From positions 1 through 20,959 of the forward strand of contig DASWHD010000057.1 of NCBI GenBank assembly GCA_036393335.1: DNA of 20,959 nt, given 5' to 3'. This document shows, piece by piece, positions 5,420 to 12,289 of the stretch. Origin of the DNA: DASWHD01 sp036393335 (GTDB lineage: Bacteria; CG2-30-53-67; CG2-30-70-394). How positions within the stretch are numbered: the stretch's first letter is position 1; each line of letters begins with the position of its first letter. Position numbers and translations under genes: made by a program. The notes beneath the pieces are model-generated. The model worked only from the letters and a program-made list of their open reading frames with translations. It was not told the origin of the DNA and did not search any database.

Positions 5420-6915
5420 TCGTAATGGCAGGCATTTCTGACGGCCACAACCCCCGGGGTTGCGGCGGAGACCTCCCCCAGCGCCTCCACCAGGGCGGCG
5501 GCCTTGTGGAGGGTCTCGTGGTACTCGCGCTCCGGGTGGGAGTCGGCGACGATGCCGCCACCGGCATGGAGGAACACGCGGCCCGCGCGCACGGTGATGG
5601 AGCGGATCAGGATATTGACGTCCATCGCCCCCGTGTCGCTGAAGTAGGCGAGACCACCGGTGTACGGCCCGCGGTAGAACGGCTCCAGCTCGTCGAGGAT
5701 CTCCATGCACCGCACTTTGGGCACGCCGGTGATGGTGCCGCCGGGGAAGCAGGCACGCAGGCAGTCGACCACGTCCTGCTTGGGATGGAGGCGGCCGCGG
5801 ACATTCGAAACCAGGTGGACGACGTGGGAGTAGACCTCGGTGGCGAGCTGCTCATCCACCGCGATGGTGCCGTAGAGGCAGACCCTCCCCAGGTCGTTGC
5901 GGATCAGGTCCACCAGCATCAGGTGCTCGGCGCGCTCCTTGGGGTCGGCGCGCAGGGCGGCGGCGGTCGCCGCCAGGTCGGCGGCACTGGCCGGCCGGCG
6001 AAAGGTGCCGGCGATGGGGCGGCTCTCCACCACCCGGCCCTGCACTCGCACCAGGCGCTCCGGCGACGAGCTGACCACGGCAAAGTCATCCCCGCGCAGG
6101 AAGCCGGCGAACGGCGCCGGGTTGATCGCGCGCAGGCGCAGGTAGAGCCCCCACGGGTCGTCGCCGTCGGCCACCGGTGCGGTGAAGCGCTGGGCAAGAT
6201 TCACCTGGAAGACGTCCCCGGCCTGGATGTAGCGCTGCACCCGCGCCACCACGGTCAGGTAGGTGGTCCGGTTCCAGTGCGGCGTGACCGGCGCGGTGAT
6301 GTAGAACGGACGCTCGACCGTCGGCCTGGGCCCAGCGGCGAGCCGTTCCATCACCGCCGCCACCCAGGCCCGGGCCTCGCCATCGCCGCCCGCCTCCTGG
6401 CGTAGCGGGGCGGGGCGCGCCATGGCCCAGACCCGCCCTGCCAAGTGGTCGACCACCACGCACCGGTCGCACGAGAGGAGGTAGAGGTCCGGCACCCCGG
6501 CGTCGTCCACCGTAGTCGCCGGCAGCCGCTCGAGTTGGCGGACCAGCTCGTAGCCGAGCAGACCGACCACGCCGCACTGGAAGGGCGGCAGGCCCGGCAC
6601 AGCGGTGGCACGGCGCCGGCGCAAGTGGTCGCGCAGGAGGCGAAACGGGTTCCCCACCACCGGCCGCTCCACCCCGTCGTGCGGATAACGCCAGGTAAGG
6701 TCCTGCCCCTTCCCCGACAGGATCGCTGTGGGGTTGGAAACGAGGATTGAGTACCGGCCGGTACGAGGGTGGACCTGGGCGCTGTCCAGCAGGCACGCCG
6801 GCCCCACCTCCGCCAGGGCCGCGAAGAGCCGTGGCGGGGTCCACGAGGCCAGCGGCCGCGAGGCGTAGATCAGTCGCCCCGTACCGGTCTCCGCGACGAC
6901 GATGGCCCCCGTCAA
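5416..6915 (-). CDS. pabB: aminodeoxychorismate synthase component I
   Basis: PabB converts chorismate with glutaminase-derived ammonia to 4-amino-4-deoxychorismate, the precursor of p-aminobenzoate and folate. The 499-residue protein has the N-terminal LLDSAQ/GRYSIL region and FQCGVVGLLGYELVRQLE, then the chorismate-binding domain: RYIQAGDVFQVNLAQRF, SSSPERLV, SRPIAGTFRR (300-304), DLIRNDLGRV, FPGGTITGVPK and YTGGLAYFSDTGAMD. The GYELVRQLE segment favours PabB over TrpE. However, Ala302 stands where E. coli PabB has Lys274 (PIKGT), as in TrpE, so anthranilate synthase cannot be wholly excluded. It starts at TTG 6915, overlapping the upstream gene's TGA (TTGA), so translation is likely coupled. 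No pabA or pabC is nearby. Confidence 0.88.
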   Translation of the reverse strand: MTGAIVVAETGTGRLIYASRPLASWTPPRLFAALAEVGPACLLDSAQVHPRTGRYSILVSNPTAILSGKGQDLTWRYPHDGVERPVVGNPFRLLRDHLRRRRATAVPGLPPFQCGVVGLLGYELVRQLERLPATTVDDAGVPDLYLLSCDRCVVVDHLAGRVWAMARPAPLRQEAGGDGEARAWVAAVMERLAAGPRPTVERPFYITAPVTPHWNRTTYLTVVARVQRYIQAGDVFQVNLAQRFTAPVADGDDPWGLYLRLRAINPAPFAGFLRGDDFAVVSSSPERLVRVQGRVVESRPIAGTFRRPASAADLAATAAALRADPKERAEHLMLVDLIRNDLGRVCLYGTIAVDEQLATEVYSHVVHLVSNVRGRLHPKQDVVDCLRACFPGGTITGVPKVRCMEILDELEPFYRGPYTGGLAYFSDTGAMDVNILIRSITVRAGRVFLHAGGGIVADSHPEREYHETLHKAAALVEALGEVSAATPGVVAVRNACHYD

Positions 6916-7247
6916 TGCGCCGTCTCCGCCGGACGCAGGGCGTCGGCGATCCCGGCCACCCAGCTCGCCGCCAGCAGGCCCACGGCCAGCCGATAGCCCC
7001 AGGCGGCGTGCCGGTAGAGGTCGGGCAGGAGCTGGCGGACCTGGTCCGGGTCGGTCACCGCGGCCAGATTCAGATGGCTCGCCGCCACCGCGGTCGCCCC
7101 GACAAAGGCAACCACCGACGTCGTTGCGGCCAGGATCAGCACCACGCCGAGCACCCGACGTCCCAGGTAGACCTGCCCGAGGCCGGGCAGCACCAAGGCC
7201 GACAGCACCAGCGCCACGCCTCTACTCTTGGTCGCGGAAGCCGTCAC
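6912..7247 (-). CDS. small membrane protein with a PGLGQ(V)Y motif, function unknown
   Basis: From the GTG at 7247 the protein has 111 residues, with three probable membrane segments (about 11-25, 32-56 and 82-102). The first ends in LVLPGLGQVYLGRR, a motif common in small TM2-like and related uncharacterised membrane proteins. The upstream in-frame ATG at 7334 lies inside tRNA-Ala, so it is unlikely to be the start. No convincing Shine-Dalgarno is seen. The stop overlaps the TTG of pabB, so the two genes probably form one translational unit. A tRNA terminator ends 9 nt before the GTG, so the operon promoter is not obvious. The function is not recognised. Confidence 0.65.
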   Translation of the reverse strand: MTASATKSRGVALVLSALVLPGLGQVYLGRRVLGVVLILAATTSVVAFVGATAVAASHLNLAAVTDPDQVRQLLPDLYRHAAWGYRLAVGLLAASWVAGIADALRPAETAH

Positions 7248-7255
7248 CGGGGCGG

Positions 7256-7288
7256 AAAAGAAACGGGAACCGATCGGCCGGCTCCCCG
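7256..7288 (-). terminator. Rho-independent terminator of tRNA-Ala
   Basis: A 9-bp stem with one bulged G (7288-7279 paired with 7272-7264) and a 6-nt loop is followed by TTTCTTTT. It begins 7 nt after the encoded CCA end. Confidence 0.75.
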
Positions 7289-7295
7289 GAGATTT

Positions 7296-7371
7296 TGGTG
7301 GAGGATAGCGGGATCGAACCGCTGACCTCGGCATTGCGAACGCCGCGCTCTCCCAGCTGAGCTAATCCCCC
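7296..7371 (-). tRNA. tRNA-Ala (anticodon CGC)
   Basis: This is a 76-nt cloverleaf with acceptor GGGGGAT/ATCCTCC, D-arm GCTC...GAGC, anticodon stem CGGCG/TGCCG with loop TTCGCAA (anticodon CGC), T-arm AGCGG-TTCGATC-CCGCT and an encoded CCA. The third acceptor pair is G3:U70, the alanine identity element. It reads GCG codons, fitting the high GC. Confidence 0.97.
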
Positions 7372-7386
7372 ATTTTTGCAGGGTTG

Positions 7387-7415
7387 AGAATCGCGCCCGG
7401 TGCGACGGCAGTCAA
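7387..7415 (-). promoter_or_regulatory. predicted promoter of tRNA-Ala
   Basis: On the minus strand TTGACT (7415-7410), a 17-nt spacer and GATTCT (7392-7387). The start would fall about 9 nt before the mature tRNA. The rest of the 7372-7620 gap before divergent selD shows no gene. It has a low-complexity 11-nt inverted repeat, GGGGATGGGGG at 7444-7454 and its complement at 7560-7570. Confidence 0.6.
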
Positions 7416-7620
7416 GGTGGCGGGGCATGTGGGATGGGGGGCGGGGGATGGGGGGAAGGTCGACCCTTGGGGCCGGATGAGATGCCAATGGGGGCACCTC
7501 CGGCAGCAATGATCTGGCCGCGGTAGCGGCCATCCAGCCTCCCACCCCGCATCCTCCAACCCCCATCCCCTGTCCCCCGACAGGTGCCATCTACCCGCAA
7601 ACCCCGTACCCTTCGGGACC

Positions 7621-8679
7621 ATGAAGTTCGAGACCCCCAAACGGTTCCGCCTCACCCGCTACAGCGACTGCGCGGGTTGAGCGTCGAAGGTGAGCCCGGC
7701 GGCGCTGGGCAAGATCCTCCCCGGCTTCAGCCACGAGGCCGGGGGCGACGTGATCGTCGGCCTCGATCATCCCGACGACGCCGGGGTGGTGCGCCTGTCC
7801 GCGGACCTCGCCCTCATCCACACCGTCGACTTCTTCACGCCGATCGTCGACGACCCATACATGTACGGCCAGATCGCGGCGGCGAATTCCCTGTCCGACG
7901 TCTACGCCATGGGCGGGACGCCGCTCTCGGCCCTCAACCTCCTGTGCTTCCCGGTCGGCAAGCTGGACGGCGAGGCGCTGGAAGGGATCCTCGCCGGCGG
8001 CCGCGACAAGGCCCACGAGGCCGGCTGCCCGATCATCGGCGGCCAGACCGTGGAGGACCGGGAGCTGAAGTACGGCCTCGCCGTCACCGGCCGCGTGCAC
8101 CCCGATCGCATCCTCCTCAAGAGCGGCGCGCGACCCGGTGACCTGCTGGTCCTGACCAAGCCCCTGGGGGTCGGCCTCCTCACCTCCGGCTTCAAGGCCG
8201 GGGTGGGCGACGAAGCCCTGATCGCCACGGCGAGTCGGACCATGGCCACCCTCTCGGCGGTGCCGTCCCGCCTCGCCGAGCGCTTCGCCGCCCGCGCCTG
8301 TACCGACGTGACCGGCTTCGGGCTTCTGGGCCACGCCTCGGAGATGGTGCGCGGCGGCCCGGTGGGGTTCCGCATCCACGCGGCGGCCGTGCCGCGGTTT
8401 GCCGAGGCCGAGAGCCGGCGCTACCGCAAGCTGCGCACCAAGGCGGACCGGACCAACCGCGAGTACACGGCCGACATCGTCACATTGGGCGAGGGCGTGC
8501 CCGAGGCCCTCGCCGCCGTGCTCTATGACCCCCAGACCTCCGGCGGCCTGTTGCTCGCCCTGCCGGCGGAGCAGGCCACCGCCTACCTCACCACCCTGCG
8601 CCAGGAGGGATACGACCTGCCGGCGGCGGTGATCGGCGAGGTGCGGGCCGATCTCGCCGGACGGATCGTCGTGGAGTGA
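7621..8679 (+). CDS. selD: selenide, water dikinase (selenophosphate synthase), selenocysteine-containing
   Basis: SelD makes selenophosphate from selenide and ATP, the selenium donor for selenocysteine. Read from ATG 7621, the frame gives MKFETPKRFRLTRYSDCAG, an in-frame TGA (7678-7680), ASKVSPAALGKIL and then an unbroken SelD to 8679 (352 residues). The TGA aligns with catalytic Cys17 of E. coli SelD (YSHGAGCGCK versus YSDCAG-U-ASK), and the essential Lys follows three residues later as Lys23. Downstream are VDFFTPIVDDPY, AANSLSDVYAMGG, TKPLGVGLLT, DVTGFGLLGHASEM and LYDPQTSGGLLLALP. A suitable hairpin follows the TGA. So the gene is intact as a selenoprotein, and the organism should also encode SelA, SelB and tRNA-Sec, none of which are in the window. 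No strong Shine-Dalgarno is visible. Confidence 0.95.
7678..7716 (+). promoter_or_regulatory. candidate bacterial SECIS element of selD
   Basis: Immediately after the UGA a 7-bp stem, GCCCGGC (7694-7700) with GCTGGGC (7704-7710), one G-U pair, closes a GGC loop. A weaker lower AGG/CCT stem is possible. The loop lies about 21 nt past the UGA and begins with G, consistent with the usual bSECIS spacing and loop G. Confidence 0.65.
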
Positions 8680-8692
8680 GCGGCCCTGTCCC

Positions 8693-8884
8693 GTATTTCT
8701 CACCATGACTCTGTTGCGCCCGCACCATTGCCCGCATCTCCTGGCCCACCTCGTCCGCGGTAGGAGCCGAATCCCTTCGGCGACTTGTGCCCATTGGGTC
8801 GCCGATAGAATCGGCTCCTACCGCGGGCCGGCCAGTACCTGCACGCATTTGCTCGCGCTCGCAACGATCCCTGGTGAGCAATGC
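8693..8884. repeat. 193-bp inverted-repeat (MITE-like) element, copy B, opposite orientation to copy A
   Basis: It begins GTATTTCTCACCATGA and ends CCTGGTGAGCAATGC. The centre is a perfect 16-bp inverted repeat (8755-8770 with 8811-8826) built from two facing REP-like units with GGTAGGAGCCGA cores. It is nearly the same length as copy A (192 versus 193 bp), and most of its bases match copy A's reverse complement. It starts 13 nt after selD and ends 9 nt before the REC-kinase gene, so it occupies nearly the whole intergenic space. Confidence 0.8.
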
Positions 8885-8893
8885 GGGGTACCT

Positions 8894-10069
8894 GTGAGCG
8901 ACGGGATTTCCCTACGGATCTTGGCGATCGACGACGAGCGCGCCATCCAGTCGTACTGGCAGCGGCTGCTGCCAAAGTTCGGCCATCAGGCGGTGATTGC
9001 TGCGAACGGCACGGAAGGGTTGAAGCTTGCCCGTAGTCAGCACTTCGACCTGGTGATTACCGATCTATCGATGCCCGGCCTGCAAGGGCAGCAGGTCCTG
9101 GAGACCATCCGCGCAGAGTCACCCGACGTCGACGTCATCGTGGCCACGGGGAACGGCACCCTCGAGTCGGCGGTCCATGCACTCCGCGCGGGGGCTCACG
9201 ACTTCCTGGTCAAGCCCTTCACCGTGGACGACGTCCGTCGGATTCTGGACCGACAGGTAGAGAAGCGCCGCCTCGGGGTGGAGAACCGGGAGCTGCGCCA
9301 GGCCAACGAGCGCCTTCGGGAGCTGAGCGTGTTGAAGGAGAAGTTCCTCGCCATCACCAGCCACGAGCTGAAGACGCCGGTCACCATCCTCAGCGCAATC
9401 ACCGACCTGCTGGCCAGCGATTGCGAAGGGATGTCTCGGGAAGAGCGCCGCGAGATGGTCGAGAAGCTGGCCGAGGTGAGTCGGTCCCTGCGGGAGATCG
9501 TCGAGGGAATGCACGATTTGTCGGAGGCCCGTCAGGGCGGGACCATCTTGCACACGGCACCCACCGACCTCTACGGCTTGCTTGAAGAGGTGGTGGGGGA
9601 GATGCGGACGCTCACCGAGGCACGGCAGGTGGCACTGTCCGTCGCCCCGGCGGAACATCGCTGGGAGGGGTATCCGTGCGATGCCGCGAAGCTGCGCCAG
9701 GCGGTGCGAGCCCTGGTTCGCAATGGCATCCAGTACACAGAGGACGGTGGCTCGGTGACCCTGCACCTCGATGCCTGGCAGGCCGGCGGTGCTCCTGAGC
9801 TTGGCCCCATGATCCTCGTGGCGGACACTGGGATCGGCATCGGTGCGGAACAGAAGCGGCTGGTGTTCGACACCTTTTACGAGACCGCAGACACCGATCA
9901 CCACCATACCTCGGCCTCGGCATTCCTGGGCGGCGGGCTGGGGATCGGCCTCTCCATCGTGCTGGAGGTGGTTACCGCCCATGGCGGGCGCGTGGACCTG
10001 GAGAGCGAGCCCGGCGCGGGGACCACGGTCTTCCTGAAGCTACCGCCCCCCAGCGCCGTCGCTGGCTAG
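8894..10069 (+). CDS. hybrid two-component protein: receiver domain followed by histidine kinase
   Basis: The 391-residue protein has an N-terminal receiver domain (1-120) with the acidic pair in LAIDDE, phospho-acceptor Asp57 in LVITDLSMPG and Lys107 in LVKPF. A short coiled linker (120-150) leads to a HisKA dimerisation domain with H-box FLAITSHELKTPV (His157). The HATPase domain has an N-box around Asn277, G1 DTGIGIG and G2 GGGLGIGLSIV. There is no membrane segment or sensory domain, so it is soluble and probably takes phosphate or signal through its receiver. No output regulator is adjacent; the partner is unknown. The GTG at 8894 is chosen because upstream in-frame codons belong to the repeat element. 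The Shine-Dalgarno is weak. Confidence 0.88.
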   Translation: MSDGISLRILAIDDERAIQSYWQRLLPKFGHQAVIAANGTEGLKLARSQHFDLVITDLSMPGLQGQQVLETIRAESPDVDVIVATGNGTLESAVHALRAGAHDFLVKPFTVDDVRRILDRQVEKRRLGVENRELRQANERLRELSVLKEKFLAITSHELKTPVTILSAITDLLASDCEGMSREERREMVEKLAEVSRSLREIVEGMHDLSEARQGGTILHTAPTDLYGLLEEVVGEMRTLTEARQVALSVAPAEHRWEGYPCDAAKLRQAVRALVRNGIQYTEDGGSVTLHLDAWQAGGAPELGPMILVADTGIGIGAEQKRLVFDTFYETADTDHHHTSASAFLGGGLGIGLSIVLEVVTAHGGRVDLESEPGAGTTVFLKLPPPSAVAG

Positions 10070-10300
10070 CGGCGGCGCGGCGGGCACCGCCAGGGGCGCC
10101 GTAACCTCCGGCTTCACCCCCATGGGGTCGATGGCGCCGAGCTGATCGCGGCCGGGGTAGGCGCGCTCCCGGGGCGGAAGATCGGTGGGCGCGCCGGCAA
10201 TCAGCCGTTTGCCCGGTGCGCCGGTCAACAGCCACCCATAGATCAGCGTCGTGAGCACGACCACGATCGCCGGAAGCCAGCGCGCGACTCGGGAGAACAT
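10040..10300 (-). CDS. small single-span membrane protein, hypothetical
   Basis: This 86-residue ORF begins MFSRVARWLPAIVVVLTTLI; residues about 8-27 form one membrane helix preceded by Arg, giving an inside N-terminus. The rest is proline- and alanine-rich and probably extracytoplasmic and unstructured. Codon third positions are mostly G or C, as in the real genes around it. Its last 30 nt overlap the convergent kinase gene. No Shine-Dalgarno or family is recognised, so it may not be a gene. The 223 nt between it and the macrodomain gene hold only a CTCCCG-GAT-CGGGAG hairpin near 10490. Confidence 0.4.
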   Translation of the reverse strand: MFSRVARWLPAIVVVLTTLIYGWLLTGAPGKRLIAGAPTDLPPRERAYPGRDQLGAIDPMGVKPEVTAPLAVPAAPPLASDGAGGR

Positions 10301-10523
10301 CGAGTCAGTTTACGGCCGCGTGGCCAAGAAAGCTTGCACCCAGGGCGAACGCAAATCGCGCTGGATGTGGTGGCCACTGCCCCTCGCCGAGGTCGGCCCG
10401 GGCCGTTGGCACGGGGCCTCACCTCCCACTCTCGCTCACCCGGCGCGGGGGAGTAGCCACGAGACCTCGCTCACGGGCTCGTTCGCTCTCCCGGATCGGG
10501 AGGGGATGAGGGAGGGTGGAGGG

Positions 10524-11075
10524 CTACTGAGTCTCTTTGGTGATCTCCGCCAGGGCGTCTTCGTACACCTGCAGGTCGCCCGCCGAGAAAAGGCAGAAGC
10601 GCACTTCCTGAAATCCTAGGGGCGGGGCCTCCGCGAGCACGGTGCGGAGGGCGATGCGCGCCGCCTCGGCGATGGGGTAGCGGTACGCGCCCGTGCTGAT
10701 GGATGGGAAGGCGAGGGTCTCCGCACCCTCGGCGCGCGCAACCGTCAGAGACTGCCGGTAGGCAGAGGCGAGGGTCTCCGCCTCCCCGCGGGCGCCGTCG
10801 CGGTACACCGGACCCACCGTGTGGATCACCCAGCGCGCCGCCAGCGCGCCGCCGGTGGTGGCCACCGCCTGCCCGGCCGGCAGCCTGCCTTGCCATGCGA
10901 CGATCGCCTTGCACGCCTGTAGGATCACTGGGCCACCGGCCCGGTGGATGGCGCCATCGACGCCACCGCCGCCCATCAGCGAGGAGTTGGCCGCGTTGAC
11001 GATGGCGTCGACCTCCTGGCGGGTGATGTCGCCCTGCACCAGGCGGATGGTAGTGGCTCCGACTCGATGTTCCAT
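10524..11075 (-). CDS. macrodomain protein, probable O-acetyl-ADP-ribose deacetylase (YmdB/MacroD type)
   Basis: This 183-residue single-domain protein has the macrodomain hallmarks: RLVQGDITRQEVDAIVNAAN (10-30), the substrate loop SSLMGGGGVDGAIHRAGG, a WVIHTVGPVY strand and the second loop PSISTGAYRYP. MacroD-type enzymes hydrolyse O-acetyl-ADP-ribose and remove mono-ADP-ribose from proteins, and the GGGGVDGAIH loop is that of the active subgroup. The ATG at 11075 is chosen over an upstream extension because family similarity starts there and GGGAG lies 9 nt before it. It stands alone, with no adjacent sirtuin or ADP-ribosyltransferase, so the physiological substrate is open. The C-terminus ends EDALAEITKETQ. 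Confidence 0.92.
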   Translation of the reverse strand: MEHRVGATTIRLVQGDITRQEVDAIVNAANSSLMGGGGVDGAIHRAGGPVILQACKAIVAWQGRLPAGQAVATTGGALAARWVIHTVGPVYRDGARGEAETLASAYRQSLTVARAEGAETLAFPSISTGAYRYPIAEAARIALRTVLAEAPPLGFQEVRFCLFSAGDLQVYEDALAEITKETQ

Positions 11076-11379
11076 GGTGCCGGCTCCCAGATTGGGGCTC
11101 CAACCATAGTTCGCTACACGATAGCACTCCCTGTGGGCAGGGGAGCACGGTCTCCGCGCCGAGTCAGTACGTGGAGCCCAGCCGGATCCCAAGCGAAGCC
11201 TCCATACCCCTGCATCGACCCCCGGCCACGACCGTGGCGACCTCCTGGTGACAAGTTGTGTCATCCCATTACCTGGGTAGCGGGGCGGGTGTCCCCCTGG
11301 AAGGCCCGGAGATCACCCTGCCCTGGCGCGCCGCCAGGGAACGGTGGCGAGTCGCCGATCAGGGGGGACCGGGGGAGTC
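11076..11379. other. non-coding gap between the macrodomain gene and tRNA-Leu
   Basis: No convincing gene is seen. It holds a TGACA-AGTTG-TGTCA inverted repeat (11249-11263), which could be an operator, and a perfect 8-bp hairpin CCCTGGCG-CGC-CGCCAGGG (11321-11339) without a T-tract. Confidence 0.5.
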
Positions 11380-11408
11380 TTGACTCCCTCTTTGACCATC
11401 CACAAGAT
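11380..11408 (+). promoter_or_regulatory. predicted promoter of tRNA-Leu
   Basis: TTGACT (11380-11385), a 17-nt spacer and CAAGAT (11403-11408). The expected start is about 5 nt before the mature tRNA. Confidence 0.5.
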
Positions 11409-11419
11409 TTGCCTCCCGG

Positions 11420-11506
11420 GCCGGAGTGGTGAAATTGGTAGACGCACTGGTTTCAGGGACCAGCGGGGGCAACCCCATGCCGGTTCGAGTCCGGCCTCCG
11501 GCACCA
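11420..11506 (+). tRNA. tRNA-Leu (anticodon CAG)
   Basis: This is an 87-nt class II tRNA with acceptor GCCGGAG/CTCCGGC, a D-loop with AAATTGGTAGA, anticodon stem CTGGT/ACCAG with loop TTCAGGG (anticodon CAG), a long variable arm GGGGGCAACCCC, T-arm GCCGG-TTCGAGT-CCGGC and an encoded CCA. The long variable arm is as expected for leucine. No clear terminator follows. Confidence 0.97.
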
Positions 11507-11623
11507 CACGCTTCGCTTCTTTGGCAAATCACGTCGCCCCCACCGCGGTGCGACTCCGCTGCGACCCTTCCTCGACCGCCCCCCCCTCCCGCCGTCACCG
11601 TCCCCTGACGTGCCGCGTGGTGA

Positions 11624-12100
11624 TTAGTGGTTCAACGGACGTGTGAACGCCGCGATCGTCGGCTCCACCAATCCCCGGAAATCCTCGAAGGCCATCTCGA
11701 AGGCGATCTGATGGGAACCGGCGTTGAAGACAATCTCCGGGTCCTCGGCGAGGGTGTTGGAGACGACCACCGGCATCTCGAAGAGGTTGCCAAATGGTGG
11801 CATGGCCCCGAGTTCACAGTCCGGGAAACGGCTCTTGAACACCTTCTCCTCGGCCAGCCGCACCATCTTCACGCCGAGCACCTTGGCGAGGGCGTCGACG
11901 TCCACCCGTTCGGTGGCGGGGAGCACGGCCATCATCAGCTTGCCGTCGGCCTCGACGATCACCGTCTTCGCCCACGCCCGTCCCGAGATGTGAGTGGCGG
12001 CGGCGAGCTCCTGCGAGGTGTAGGCCGGAGAATGGTGAAGGGTAAGGTAGCGAATCTGTTTTTCGTCCAGGAACGCCTTGAGCTTCTTGGAGAGGGGCAT
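11624..12100 (-). CDS. YbaK/ProX-type aminoacyl-tRNA deacylase (trans-editing) domain protein
   Basis: This stand-alone 158-residue YbaK/EbsC-fold protein clears mischarged tRNAs; characterised relatives act on Cys- or Ala-tRNA(Pro). Visible features are an N-terminal KKLKAFLDEKQIRYLTLHHS, TSQELAAATHISGRAWAKTV with the conserved Lys45, ATERVDVDALAKVLG and the signature GAMPPFGNLFEMPVVV. The ATG at 12100 follows a strong AGGAGGT Shine-Dalgarno (5-nt gap). A 7-bp leader hairpin (12111-12137) ends next to that site and could affect translation. Substrate specificity cannot be read from the sequence. Confidence 0.9.
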   Translation of the reverse strand: MPLSKKLKAFLDEKQIRYLTLHHSPAYTSQELAAATHISGRAWAKTVIVEADGKLMMAVLPATERVDVDALAKVLGVKMVRLAEEKVFKSRFPDCELGAMPPFGNLFEMPVVVSNTLAEDPEIVFNAGSHQIAFEMAFEDFRGLVEPTIAAFTRPLNH

Positions 12101-12110
12101 GGCTCACCTC

Positions 12111-12137
12111 CTGAGAGAGTAGGGGATTCCCTCTCAG
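12111..12137 (-). promoter_or_regulatory. leader hairpin adjoining the YbaK-type gene's ribosome-binding site
   Basis: CTGAGAG (12111-12117) and CTCTCAG (12131-12137) are exact complements. On the minus strand the stem is followed immediately by the rest of the AGGAGGT Shine-Dalgarno (12106-12112), two bases of which lie in the stem. Confidence 0.4.
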
Positions 12138-12289
12138 AATAGCGCACGCCCTGTCGCCCTGCCGGCGTGCTACGGTGCCGGGAACAATTTATGGTCCACC
12201 TAACGCAATCATTGAGCATGTAACCCGCGGACGAGGCAAGCGTACATGGACCGTTCGCCTAGCAGAACCGACATCCGCCGATCAGAACC

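Noticed and set aside
7690..8679. selD starting at 7690 (after the TGA)
   Set aside because: That version lacks the catalytic Cys/Sec and Lys segment. The upstream frame encodes the conserved RLTRYSDCAG region, so the TGA is read as selenocysteine.
8705..8893. N-terminal extension of the kinase starting MTLLRPHH
   Set aside because: These codons lie in the 193-bp repeat; similar peptides (ATIPGEKC or ATIPGEQC) appear from every copy of the element's right end.
10470..10520. intrinsic terminator after the macrodomain gene (CTCCCG-GAT-CGGGAG)
   Set aside because: The stem is only 6 bp and no T-tract follows on either strand.
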